DNA of 64,000 nt from NCBI RefSeq assembly GCF_007829815.1, contig NZ_VIWT01000001.1, positions 2,193,501-2,257,500 of the forward strand. Direction: 5' to 3'. This DNA comes from Kitasatospora viridis. Its GTDB lineage: Bacteria; Actinomycetota; Actinomycetes; Streptomycetales; Streptomycetaceae. Position numbers and translations under genes: made by a program. Positions 46,855 to 56,693 of the stretch are shown here, in pieces (the first letter of the stretch is position 1; each line of letters begins with the position of its first letter). The notes under the pieces were generated by a model. That model saw nothing but the letters and a program-made list of their open reading frames with translations, ran no database searches and was not told the DNA's origin.

Positions 46855-46879
46855 ATAGGTAACCTACGCACCCGTAGGT
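46855..46879 (+). promoter_or_regulatory. Candidate operator at the hemolysin III-family promoter
   Basis: ACCTACG (46862-46868) - CACC - CGTAGGT (46873-46879) is a perfect inverted repeat, and TAGGT at 46856-46860 adds a third half-site in palindromic arrangement with ACCTA. It overlaps a TATAGG -10-like hexamer (46854-46859) with GTGACG (46832-46837) as a possible -35, and ends 4 bp before the ATG at 46883. Confidence 0.55.
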
Positions 46880-46882
46880 AGC

Positions 46883-47614
46883 ATGACGCCCATGACTGCG
46901 GATCAACACGGTGGGGCTCCCGAGCAGCTCGGGACAGTTGGGGAGAGCATCGGGGGCAGCGCCGCGGCGGTGGCACCGCCCGCCAAGCCGGCCTGGCGCG
47001 GCTGGCTGCACGCCGGGATGTTCCCGGCCGCGCTGGCCGCCGGGATCGTGCTGATCTGCCTGGCCGACAGCACCGAGGGGCGGATCGCCTGCGCCCTCTA
47101 CTCGGCGACGGCCTGGCTGCTCTTCGGCGTCAGCGCCGTCTACCACCGCTTCACCTGGGGCCCGCGCGGCGAGGCGATCCTGCGGCGGCTGGACCACGCG
47201 AACATCTTCCTGATCATCGCGGGGACCTACACGCCGTTCACCATCCTGCTGCTGCACGGCGGCCGCCAGGAGCTGCTGCTCTGGCTGGTCTGGGGCGGCG
47301 CGCTGGCCGGGATCGCCTTCCGGGTGTTCTGGGTCGGCGCCCCGCGCTGGCTCTACACCCCTTGCTACATCGCGCTCGGCTGGGCGGCGGTCTTCTTCAT
47401 GCCGGACTTCCTGCACACCGGCGGCGTCGCGGTGATCACCCTGATGATCGTCGGCGGGGTGCTCTACAGCATCGGCGGCGTGGTCTACGGGCTCAAGCGG
47501 CCCGACCCGTCACCGCGTTGGTTCGGTTTCCACGAGGTCTTCCACGCCTTCACCCTCGGGGCCTTCATCGTGCAGTACGTGGGCGTCTCGCTGGTGGCCT
47601 ACTCCGCGACCTGA
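46883..47614 (+). CDS. trhA: Hemolysin III family (PAQR-type) membrane protein
   Basis: 243 residues with about seven membrane helices after an Ala/Pro-rich N-terminal tail. Family motifs: WLLFGVSAVYHRFTW (first His), RRLDHANIFLIIAGTYTPFTILLL, PCYIALGWAAVFFMPDF, and GFHEVFHAFTLGAFIVQYVGV, where the His residues match the zinc-binding positions of PAQR proteins. The bacterial role is thought to be in membrane homeostasis; hemolysin activity is historical. Its 3' end overlaps a reverse-strand gene. Confidence 0.9.
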   Translation: MTPMTADQHGGAPEQLGTVGESIGGSAAAVAPPAKPAWRGWLHAGMFPAALAAGIVLICLADSTEGRIACALYSATAWLLFGVSAVYHRFTWGPRGEAILRRLDHANIFLIIAGTYTPFTILLLHGGRQELLLWLVWGGALAGIAFRVFWVGAPRWLYTPCYIALGWAAVFFMPDFLHTGGVAVITLMIVGGVLYSIGGVVYGLKRPDPSPRWFGFHEVFHAFTLGAFIVQYVGVSLVAYSAT

Positions 47615-47896
47615 GCCGCCGCGGCGGGCGGCCGCCACGGCGCGCAGGTCCCGGGCCCGGGCGCAGCGGTCGCAGTGCGCGGTGTCGGGGCGGTCGTCCT
47701 GATGGTGCTCGGCGGGATGGGCCAGGTGCCGGAACCGCCGGGCCACGTGGACCATCACCAGCAGCACCTCGACCCCGGCGACCGCCCACACCAGCGGCGC
47801 GCCGCCGCCCAGGTAGGCGGCCACCACCGCGAGCGCGGCGCCGACCACGGCGACCGTGCCCCAGAACTGCAGGTCCTGAGCATCCTTCACGGCCAT
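47510..47896 (-). CDS. Small two-helix membrane protein of unknown function
   Basis: 128 residues from ATG at 47896 with GGAGAGG 5 bp upstream. Two hydrophobic helices (FWGTVAVVGAALAVVAAYLGG, about 10-30; LVWAVAGVEVLLVMVHVARRF, about 33-53), then a His/Cys segment HLAHPAEHHQDD and CDRCARAR (CxxC). The last 35 residues are antisense to trhA and of low complexity, so the true stop could differ. Not recognised. An inverted repeat CTACTC / GAGTAG lies about 60 bp upstream. Confidence 0.5.
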   Translation of the reverse strand: MAVKDAQDLQFWGTVAVVGAALAVVAAYLGGGAPLVWAVAGVEVLLVMVHVARRFRHLAHPAEHHQDDRPDTAHCDRCARARDLRAVAAARRGGSGRGVGHQRDAHVLHDEGPEGEGVEDLVETEPTR

Positions 47897-48021
47897 CCCC
47901 ACCTCTCCCAGTCCTGACCGAGTGACACATCCTATCTACTCTTAGTCACTGGGAGTAGTCGGTCTCGGGCGAACAATGCATCAATGTTTCATCAACTCCG
48001 GGTGCTGTCACCCGAGAACGG

Positions 48022-48060
48022 GCGAAGTGCCCTCGCGGGCCACCCGCGAGGGCACTTCGC
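48022..48060 (-). terminator. 18-bp perfect terminator hairpin
   Basis: Stem GCGAAGTGCCCTCGCGGG / CCCGCGAGGGCACTTCGC with a 3-nt loop, 16 bp past the end of the gene at 48077. It is the longest perfect stem in the window. Confidence 0.85.
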
Positions 48061-48076
48061 ACACCGCGCGGGCGCG

Positions 48077-48925
48077 TCAGCCGCGCACCCGCCGGCGCCG
48101 GACGGCCAGGCCGGCGCCCGCCAGCCCCGTCACCACCAGTGCGCCGGCGGCGGTGATCGGCGCCACCCGGGACGGCGACGGCGCGGCGACCGGCGCGACA
48201 GCCGGCCCGGCGGTCGCCTCGGTCGAGAAGCCGCCGCCCAGGCCGGCCCGGTCGTAGGCCGAGCCGGGCAGCTTGTCGCCGTACCGCTGGTGCACCAGCT
48301 TCTGGTACGCCGCCAGGCTCTCCCCGCCGGCGCCCACCGAGGAGCGGGCCTCGGCGTCCAGTGGCAGCACCCGGCCGCCGCGCAGCACGTACCAGGCGTT
48401 CAGCTGCGGCTCCCGGAAGACCGTGCCGCCGCCGCCCGCCGCGCCGCGGGCAGCGTAGTCGGTCTCGTCGCTGCCGGAGGCGATGTTCACCACCCGCCAG
48501 CTCCCGTTCTGCTGCACGGTCCAGACCGAGGCGGTGCGGCCGTCCGCGGCGGTCACCTCGGTCGCGGTGAAGTCGGGGCGGGCCACCGCGGCTCCGGGGG
48601 CGCCGGCCACGAAGGACGGGTCCAGGGTGTAGACCGGCACGGTCGCGCCGACCGGGCGCGGGGCGGCCTGGGCGGCGGCCCGGGCCTCGTCCGCCGGGGT
48701 CATGGTGCCGCCGGCGGAAGTGCCGCTGCCGGTGCTGCTCCCGCCGGGCGCACCGTCATGGGCGAAGAACCGGCCCACCTGGGCGAGTACCGCCGGGGAC
48801 TGCACCACCGCGTGGGCCGCGGCCAGGTCCCCCGCCGAGGGCCCGGCGGCGGCCAGTGCGGTGCCGACGGGGGTGGCGGCCAGCGCGAGCGCGGCCACCA
48901 CGATGATCGTCTGACGCTTGCTCAC
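48077..48925 (-). CDS. Secreted membrane-anchored protein following cysteine protease
   Basis: 282 residues. Signal peptide about 1-26 (IIVVAALALAATPVGTALAAAG). The extracytoplasmic body has an aromatic/beta-rich part (ASVWTVQQNGSWRVVNIASG, LNAWYVLRGGRVLPL). A Pro/Ala linker is followed by a C-terminal helix (ITAAGALVVTGLAGAGLAV) and RRRRVRG, a sortase-like tail layout without a visible LPxTG motif. Not recognised. It starts 10 bp after the protease gene, so it is probably a partner or substrate of that enzyme. Confidence 0.72.
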   Translation of the reverse strand: MSKRQTIIVVAALALAATPVGTALAAAGPSAGDLAAAHAVVQSPAVLAQVGRFFAHDGAPGGSSTGSGTSAGGTMTPADEARAAAQAAPRPVGATVPVYTLDPSFVAGAPGAAVARPDFTATEVTAADGRTASVWTVQQNGSWRVVNIASGSDETDYAARGAAGGGGTVFREPQLNAWYVLRGGRVLPLDAEARSSVGAGGESLAAYQKLVHQRYGDKLPGSAYDRAGLGGGFSTEATAGPAVAPVAAPSPSRVAPITAAGALVVTGLAGAGLAVRRRRVRG

Positions 48926-48935
48926 AACAGCCTCC

Positions 48936-49631
48936 TCAGGCGCCGATGCCGTAGAGCGAGTGGGTCCAGGAGAACGAGCTGTTGCTGACGTAGTAGTTGT
49001 AGTCGGCCCAGTTGTAGCGGTAGTCCGACGGCCACGGGTCGCCCCAGTAGACCCAGTTGTTACTCAGGTCGTAGCCGTACAGCACCTCCATGTGCCCGCC
49101 GCCGGAGGCCCACTGGATCCGGGCCTCCACCGGGCGGTTGGCGTTGATCTCGTTCTGCACGGTGGAGTAGTAGAGGTACCCGCTGACGTAGCTGCCCGGG
49201 TTGATGCCGATCCAGCTCAGCGCGTTCTGCACGTCGTCCAGCGCGGCCTGGCTGTTCGGGCAGGCCGAGTCGATCGACCGGCCGAAGGCCGCGTTGCAGA
49301 ACTCGTTCTGGGTGTAGCTGTAGCCGAACCAGCTCGCGATCGTGTCGCCGCTGGCGGCCCAGCACCAGTTGGTGTTCTGCTGTTGCTGCATGGTGATGTT
49401 GAGGGTCCGCCAACTCCCGTCGGTGGCGGCCATGGTGGCGAAGGCGGGCGAGTGGGCCGCGGGTCGGGTCGGGGACTGCTGGAACTGCGGGGACTGCTGG
49501 GGCTGCTGGGGCTGCTGGGGCTGCTGGGGCTGCTGGGACTGTGCCAGGGCGGGTGAGCCGGTCGCGACGGTCAGCGCCGGGGCGAGGGCGGTCAGCACGA
49601 CTGCGGCGAGCAGCCGGCGGGTTGTGGACAC
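48936..49631 (-). CDS. Papain-like cysteine protease (C39/C70-like), secreted
   Basis: 231 residues from GTG at 49631, 7 bp after GGAGG. Signal peptide about 1-30 (LLAAVVLTALAPALTVATGSPALAQ), then a Gln-Gln-Pro tandem repeat linker (about 31-46). The catalytic segment NTNWCWAASGDTIASWFGY carries the nucleophile Cys; GGGHMEVLYGYD carries the His. This is the papain-like AvrRpt2/C39 type found in many Streptomyces as a secreted protein. It is first in a two-gene unit with the membrane-anchored protein and divergent from an HTH-type regulator. Confidence 0.83.
   Translation of the reverse strand: MSTTRRLLAAVVLTALAPALTVATGSPALAQSQQPQQPQQPQQPQQSPQFQQSPTRPAAHSPAFATMAATDGSWRTLNITMQQQQNTNWCWAASGDTIASWFGYSYTQNEFCNAAFGRSIDSACPNSQAALDDVQNALSWIGINPGSYVSGYLYYSTVQNEINANRPVEARIQWASGGGHMEVLYGYDLSNNWVYWGDPWPSDYRYNWADYNYYVSNSSFSWTHSLYGIGA
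49492..49541. repeat. CTGCTGGGG tandem repeat in the protease gene
   Basis: Four to five copies of a 9-bp unit encode QQP repeats after the signal peptide. Copy number is likely to vary between strains. Confidence 0.75.
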
Positions 49632-49887
49632 GGTGATTCCTCCGTGGGGTGAAGGAAGTGGGGGACACGCGGGCCCGGCGGGCCGTCCCCGGCGGGCGGG
49701 GTCGGCGGCGGGGCCGGATCGAGCATCCGGCCGTTGACCGCCGCTGGTCAACGAGGGTCCGGGCGCACCGGAACGGGGGGTGAACGGGGCCCCGTGGGTG
49801 TGAACGGGCGGCGCTGCTGCGCTCCGGAAGGGTGACAAGGCCCCACGGAGGTGTGAATATTCACCACCAGCACGCAGGAGGGCCGCC
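49632..49887. promoter_or_regulatory. Divergent promoter with repeated TGAACGGG and GTGAATATTCAC
   Basis: The 256 bp gap between the protease and the regulator holds TGAACGGG at 49781 and 49801 (20 bp apart) and a perfect palindrome GTGAATATTCAC at 49853-49864, 23 bp before the regulator start. Confidence 0.5.
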
Positions 49888-50823
49888 ATGCCGCGCACCG
49901 CACCAGCCGTTCCGCCCGAACTCGCCGCGGCCCTGCGCACCGGTCCGTTCCACCTCGCGCTGCGCACCGCGATCGGCGTCCGCGGGCTGGCGCTGCACCG
50001 CATCCAGCAGCACCTCGCGCAGCGCGGCGTCCGGGTCGGGGTCACCAGCCTGAGCTACTGGCAGCAGGGCCGCCGCCGGCCCGAGCGGGCCGAATCCCTG
50101 CGCGCGGTACGCGCGTTGGAGGAGGTGCTGGAGCTCCCGGCGCACTCGCTGACCCGGCTGCTCGGCCCGCGCCGCACGGTGGTCGCGCCGAGCGTGCCGG
50201 TCCGCCCCTACCGCGACCTGATCACTCCCGCCGCGGCGGTGGACCAGTTACTCGCGGCCCTGCCCGCCCCGCGCGACACCGGCCTGCACACGGTGACCCA
50301 CATCGAACGGATCCGGATCGGCCCCGACCGCCGGCTGCTGCGCCGCGACTCCCAGCACGCGGTGCGGGCCCACCGTCCCGGCGTGGACCGCTACTTGGCG
50401 ATCTACCAGGGCGATCCCGGCTGCGACGTCGGCCAGGTGCGGGTGCGGGCCGAGGAGAACTGCCGCCCGGGCCGGATCCGCCGCGACCCGGCGGCCCAAC
50501 TGGTGATCGCCGAACTGCTGCTCGACCGGCGGCTCGACGTGGGCGACACCCACCTGCTCGGCTACGGCTTCGACGACGCGCCACCGCCCGGCCCGAGCAC
50601 CGAGTACGTGCGCGGCTTCAACTCCGGCACCGGGCACTACGTGCTGCAGGCCGCCTTCGACCCAGCCGCGCTCCCGGTGCGCTGCCGCCGGTTCGCCAGC
50701 AGCCGCCCGGGCGCGGCCCCGTACGAGAGCGAGGAGCTCACCCTCGACGGTCAGCACTGCGTGCACCTGGTCGGCACCGGGCTCGGGCCCTGCCTGCTCG
50801 GGGTGGAGTGGGACTGGGATTAG
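49888..50823 (+). CDS. Putative HTH regulatory protein, divergent from the protease unit
   Basis: 311 residues from ATG with AGGAGGG. The N-terminal 80 residues contain a helix-turn-helix-like region (LHRIQQHLAQRGVRVGVTSLSYWQQGRRRPERAESLRAVRALEEVLELP) resembling XRE-type domains. The C-terminal part (about 110-311) is not recognised; it includes RRDSQHAVRAHRPGVDRYLAIYQGD and LLGYGFDDAPPPGPSTEYVRGF. No membrane segment. The promoter palindrome GTGAATATTCAC near its start may be an autoregulatory site. Overlaps the convergent GNAT gene by 4 bp. Confidence 0.6.
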   Translation: MPRTAPAVPPELAAALRTGPFHLALRTAIGVRGLALHRIQQHLAQRGVRVGVTSLSYWQQGRRRPERAESLRAVRALEEVLELPAHSLTRLLGPRRTVVAPSVPVRPYRDLITPAAAVDQLLAALPAPRDTGLHTVTHIERIRIGPDRRLLRRDSQHAVRAHRPGVDRYLAIYQGDPGCDVGQVRVRAEENCRPGRIRRDPAAQLVIAELLLDRRLDVGDTHLLGYGFDDAPPPGPSTEYVRGFNSGTGHYVLQAAFDPAALPVRCRRFASSRPGAAPYESEELTLDGQHCVHLVGTGLGPCLLGVEWDWD

Positions 50824-51686
50824 GCCGCGCCTTCCGGATCACGCCGGAGCTTCAGCACCACGGTGTCCTCCACCGGGCGGTAACCGATCTTCTGGTAGAT
50901 CGAGTTGGCCGTCGGGTTCGCCAGATCGGTGTAGAGCAGCACCTGTTCGGCGCCACGGTCCCGGCCGACCTGCGAGACCGCGGCGGTCACGGCGCTCGCG
51001 TAGCCGTGGCCGCGCTGCTCCGGCGGGGTGTAGACCTGGCCGATCCGGGCCATCCCGGCCAGCACCCCCGACAGGCCGGCCATCGCGACCGGCCGGCCCG
51101 AGGCGTCCTCCCAGAGGAACAGCTCACCGGCGGCCGCCCGCACCCGGACGTACTCCGGCACCCGCTCCGCCTGGTGGTCCACCTCCGCGAAGAAGGCCAG
51201 CACCCAGGCCAGCGCCTGCTCGAAGTCCCGCTCGGTGACCGGGCGCAGCCGCCCCGGCACCTGCGGCGGCAGCAACTCGCCGAGGCGGTAGAGCCGCTGC
51301 TCGAACTCCACCTCCACGGCGCCGCCGGTGCGCGCGGCCCAGCGGTCGCCGAACGCCCGGGCCTGGGCCACCCCGCCGCCCACCCCGGTCAACCAGGGAT
51401 CGCCGACCAGCTCGTCCACCAGTTCCTCGGCCGCGGCCACCGGCATCCTGCTCAGCCGCAGCGGCTCCAGCGGGGCCTGCATCCAGGCGCCGGCCACCGG
51501 CCCGTCGGCGTCCGGTCGCCACCAGCCGGAGCGGAGCGACTGCTCGGGATCACCGCCGGCCGCCCCGGCCCGGGCCGGCCGGTTGGCGAGGGTGAGCAAC
51601 ACGGTGTTCTCGGCCGGGTGGGCGGCCAGGAAGTCGCCCGCCGCGGCGCGGAACTCGTGCACGGATTCGGTCTGGGTCCAGGTCAT
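50820..51686 (-). CDS. GNAT family N-acetyltransferase (two-domain)
   Basis: 288 residues from ATG at 51686 (MTWTQTESVHEFRAAAGDFL). N-terminal degenerate half, and a C-terminal GNAT domain with RIGQVYTPPEQRGHGYASAVTAAVSQV (the acetyl-CoA loop QRGHGYA) and LYTDLANPTANSIYQKIGYRPVEDTV. Similar to FR47-type acetyltransferases in Streptomyces. Substrate unknown. It follows the DUF255 gene by 46 bp. Confidence 0.87.
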   Translation of the reverse strand: MTWTQTESVHEFRAAAGDFLAAHPAENTVLLTLANRPARAGAAGGDPEQSLRSGWWRPDADGPVAGAWMQAPLEPLRLSRMPVAAAEELVDELVGDPWLTGVGGGVAQARAFGDRWAARTGGAVEVEFEQRLYRLGELLPPQVPGRLRPVTERDFEQALAWVLAFFAEVDHQAERVPEYVRVRAAAGELFLWEDASGRPVAMAGLSGVLAGMARIGQVYTPPEQRGHGYASAVTAAVSQVGRDRGAEQVLLYTDLANPTANSIYQKIGYRPVEDTVVLKLRRDPEGAA

Positions 51687-51732
51687 CCGCCGATCCTGGA
51701 ACACGCTCTGCCCGGGTGCACCTGATTTTGGG

Positions 51733-53772
<2,040 letters not shown>

Positions 53773-54066
53773 ACCGGCATCGTCGCACGAGCCGGGGCCC
53801 AGGCGCTGCACCTGGCATCCGAGTTCCGGGGCGGCGACCACTGGTCAGGGTCCGCCCTCGATGTCGGTGGTGCGCGTGAGGGGGCGGGAGAAGCAGCGGA
53901 CCGATCGGCGCCGGTGGCCGGGAGCACGGTCCTGGCCGGCGGCGGCTCCCGGACTCTGCTCCCGGGCGCGTTTTCGTCCTGGGTGCGGACGGATCACCCG
54001 GTCCCCGAATGGTCCTCTTGAGCAACGCCGGGAATCACCGGCGCCCTTCACCGGAGAGGTCCTTTC

Positions 54067-55233
54067 GTGTACGAGCATGCACCGCACAACCGCTTCCGAC
54101 TCTCCCGCCGGGGCGGCCGGCACCGGACGGGGGCAGTCGTGGCCGCTGTGGCCGCCGTGGCCACCACAATCGGGGCGCTGGCACCGACCGCGGCGTTCGC
54201 GGGCGGCAGGCCGGACAGCGTCCAGGCGAGCCTGAACACGCTGGTGAAGGACGACGGCGTGCCCGCCGCGCTGGCCTCCGTCAAGGGCCGTGACGGCCGC
54301 ACCCACAGCTACACCGCCGGCGTCGGCGACGTCGCCACCGGGGCCAAGGTCCCCGTGGACGGACAGATACGGATCGGCAGCAACACCAAGACCTTCACCG
54401 CCGTCGTCGTCCTCCAACTCGTCGCCGAAGGAAAGATCGGCCTCGACACGTCCGTCGACACCTACCTGCCCGGCCTGCTGCGCGGCGACGGCATCGACGG
54501 ACGCAACATCACCGTCCGTCAACTGCTCCAGCACACCAGCGGCCTGCCCGAGTACGTGAACACGGACGCGATCCTCACCGGTCCGAAGCGGTACTACGAA
54601 CCGCGCGACCTCCTCGACGCGGCCCTCGCCCAGAAGGCCCACTTCGCGCCGGGCACGCGCTGGGAGTACAGCAACACCAACTACCTGGTGGCAGGCCTGA
54701 TCATCCAGAAGGTCACCGGACGGCCCCTCGGCGAGGAGATCACCCAGCGCGTCATCGACCGCATCGGCCTGCGCCACACCTCCTTCCCCACCCCGGGGGA
54801 CATGGGCATCCGCGGGGTCCACCCCGAGGGTTACGTCCGGGACGCCGGCGGCTCGCTCCGTGACTACACCGAGCTGGACCCGTCCTGGGGCTGGGCGGCG
54901 GGCTCCGTCGTCTCCACCAACAGCGACCTCATCCGCTTCTACGCGGCACTGCTCGGCGGTCGCCTCCTCCCGGCGGCGCAGCTCGCCCAGATGCGCACCA
55001 CCGTCCCCGCCGACGAGTTGGGCCCGGGCGCCCGCTACGGGCTGGGCCTGGTGAGCCGGCCCCTGTCGTGCGGTGGCCTGTACTGGGGCCACGGCGGGGC
55101 CATTCCGGGCTACGAGACCGCTGGGGGCGCCACCGAGGACGGCCGCGCGGTCAGCATCGCGGTGACCTTGTTCCCGAACGGCGCGGCCGAGCAGCACATG
55201 GACGCCGCGGTGGACGCCGCCCTGTGCCGCTGA
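54067..55233 (+). CDS. Secreted serine hydrolase (beta-lactamase/R61 carboxypeptidase family), copy 1
   Basis: 388 residues from GTG with GGAGAGG upstream. Signal peptide about 1-45 (VVAAVAAVATTIGALAPTAAFAG). Active-site S105-x2-K108 in GSNTKTF, Y201-S-N203 in EYSNTNY, H342-GG in WGHGGAIPG: the S-x2-K / Y-x-N / H-x-G triad of class C beta-lactamases and R61-type DD-peptidases. C335 and C387 may form a disulfide. Either D,D-carboxypeptidase or esterase activity is possible. Tandem duplicate of the next gene. Confidence 0.9.
   Translation: MYEHAPHNRFRLSRRGGRHRTGAVVAAVAAVATTIGALAPTAAFAGGRPDSVQASLNTLVKDDGVPAALASVKGRDGRTHSYTAGVGDVATGAKVPVDGQIRIGSNTKTFTAVVVLQLVAEGKIGLDTSVDTYLPGLLRGDGIDGRNITVRQLLQHTSGLPEYVNTDAILTGPKRYYEPRDLLDAALAQKAHFAPGTRWEYSNTNYLVAGLIIQKVTGRPLGEEITQRVIDRIGLRHTSFPTPGDMGIRGVHPEGYVRDAGGSLRDYTELDPSWGWAAGSVVSTNSDLIRFYAALLGGRLLPAAQLAQMRTTVPADELGPGARYGLGLVSRPLSCGGLYWGHGGAIPGYETAGGATEDGRAVSIAVTLFPNGAAEQHMDAAVDAALCR
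54181..54550. repeat. Duplicated segment A of the serine hydrolases (copy 1)
   Basis: Matches 55460-55829 with no indel and about a dozen mismatches by eye. Its partner is inside copy 2. Confidence 0.85.
54676..54804. repeat. Duplicated segment B of the serine hydrolases (copy 1)
   Basis: 129 bp that appear identical to 55964-56092; the offset differs by 9 bp from segment A. Confidence 0.85.
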
Positions 55234-55274
55234 CCCTCCCCGATCCGGCTTGAGCGCCCACACCGGTACCACCA

Positions 55275-55308
55275 GCGGGTTCTGCGCGTGCCTGCGCGCA
55301 GAACCCGC
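55275..55308 (+). terminator. Terminator between the two hydrolase copies
   Basis: Perfect 14 bp stem GCGGGTTCTGCGCG / CGCGCAGAACCCGC with a 6-nt loop, 41 bp before the second copy's GTG. Confidence 0.78.
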
Positions 55309-55348
55309 GCACCCCACCAATCACCCCCTCCAGCAGAGGAGTTCCTCC

Positions 55349-56521
55349 GTGAACGAGCACGTACAGCACATCCGGGCCCACCGGCACCGCCGGGGTCGGC
55401 GCGGTTCGGCGGTGGCCATGGCAGCCGTGGCCGCCGGCGTCGTGGCGGCCGGGGTGCTGGCACCGACCGCGGCGTTCGCGGGCGGCAGGCCGGACAGTGT
55501 CCAGGCGAGCCTGAACGCGCTGGTGAAGGACGACGGCCTGCCCGCCGCGCTGGCCTCCGTCAAGGGCCGTGACGGCCGCACCCGCAACTACACCGCCGGC
55601 GTCGGCAACCTCGCCACCAGGGCCAAGGTCCCCGTCGACGGACAGATACGGATCGGCAGCAACACCAAGACCTTCACCGCCGTCGTCGTCCTCCAGCTCG
55701 TCGCCGAAGGAAAGATCGGCCTCGACACGTCCGTCGACACCTACCTGCCCGGCCTGCTGCGCGGCGACGGCATCGACGGACGCAACATCACCGTCCGTCA
55801 ACTGCTCCAGCACACCAGCGGCCTGCCCGACTACACGGACGCACCCGCGCTCTCGGACTTCAGCACGATCCAGCACCGCTACTTCGAGCCCCGCGAGCTC
55901 CTCGACGGCGCCCTCGCCCAGAAGGCCCACTTCGCCCCGGGCACGCACTGGGAGTACAACAACACCAACTACCTGGTGGCAGGCCTGATCATCCAGAAGG
56001 TCACCGGACGGCCCCTCGGCGAGGAGATCACCCAGCGCGTCATCGACCGCATCGGCCTGCGCCACACCTCCTTCCCCACCCCGGGGGACATGACCATCCA
56101 CGAGGCCCACCCCGAGGGTTACAACCAGGAGGCCGACGGCTCGCTCCACGACTACACCGAGATGGACCCCTCGATGGCCTGGGCGGCCGGGGCGATCGTC
56201 TCCACCAACACCGACCTCAACGCGTTCTTCACCGCGCTCCTCGGCGGCCGGCTCCTGCCCGCGGCGCAGCTCGCCGAGATGCGCACCACCGTCCCCGCCG
56301 ACGAGTTGGGCCCGGGGATCCGCTACGGGCTGGGCCTGGAGAGCAAGCCGCTCTCCTGCGGCGGCCTCGCCTGGGGCCACGGTGGGACCATTCCGGGCTT
56401 CCGTTCCCGCGACGGGGTCACCGACGACGGCCGCGCGGCCACCATCACGGTCACCACCATCCCGGGCGACGTCGGCGCGCAGCACATGGCGGACGCCCTG
56501 GACGCGGCCCTCTGCCGCTGA
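55349..56521 (+). CDS. Secreted serine hydrolase (beta-lactamase/R61 carboxypeptidase family), copy 2
   Basis: 390 residues from GTG with AGAGGAG 8 bp upstream. Same layout as copy 1: signal peptide about 1-44 (AAGVVAAGVLAPTAAFAG), S104-x2-K107, YNN in EYNNTNY, HGG in WGHGGTIPG. Most of the core is nearly identical in DNA to copy 1, while the middle segment (about residues 158-180, DYTDAPALSDFSTIQHRYFEP) and the C-terminal half after about 248 have diverged. Active sites look intact, so both may work on different substrates. Followed by a separate ABC transporter gene 172 bp downstream. Confidence 0.9.
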   Translation: MNEHVQHIRAHRHRRGRRGSAVAMAAVAAGVVAAGVLAPTAAFAGGRPDSVQASLNALVKDDGLPAALASVKGRDGRTRNYTAGVGNLATRAKVPVDGQIRIGSNTKTFTAVVVLQLVAEGKIGLDTSVDTYLPGLLRGDGIDGRNITVRQLLQHTSGLPDYTDAPALSDFSTIQHRYFEPRELLDGALAQKAHFAPGTHWEYNNTNYLVAGLIIQKVTGRPLGEEITQRVIDRIGLRHTSFPTPGDMTIHEAHPEGYNQEADGSLHDYTEMDPSMAWAAGAIVSTNTDLNAFFTALLGGRLLPAAQLAEMRTTVPADELGPGIRYGLGLESKPLSCGGLAWGHGGTIPGFRSRDGVTDDGRAATITVTTIPGDVGAQHMADALDAALCR

Positions 56522-56693
56522 CCCGACCCCGGGCCTGAAGGGTGCCGGAGGTGGAGCTGGCTCCACCTGTCCCTACGTGCCCGTGCTGTCCCGACGGCGG
56601 GTACTGGCAGGCTCCTCGCTCGTCCCCGCGGTCCCTAGCGTCATGGGTGGGTGGTTTCGGCCGCCTGACCTGGGACGGAGCAAGCGAGGAGCC

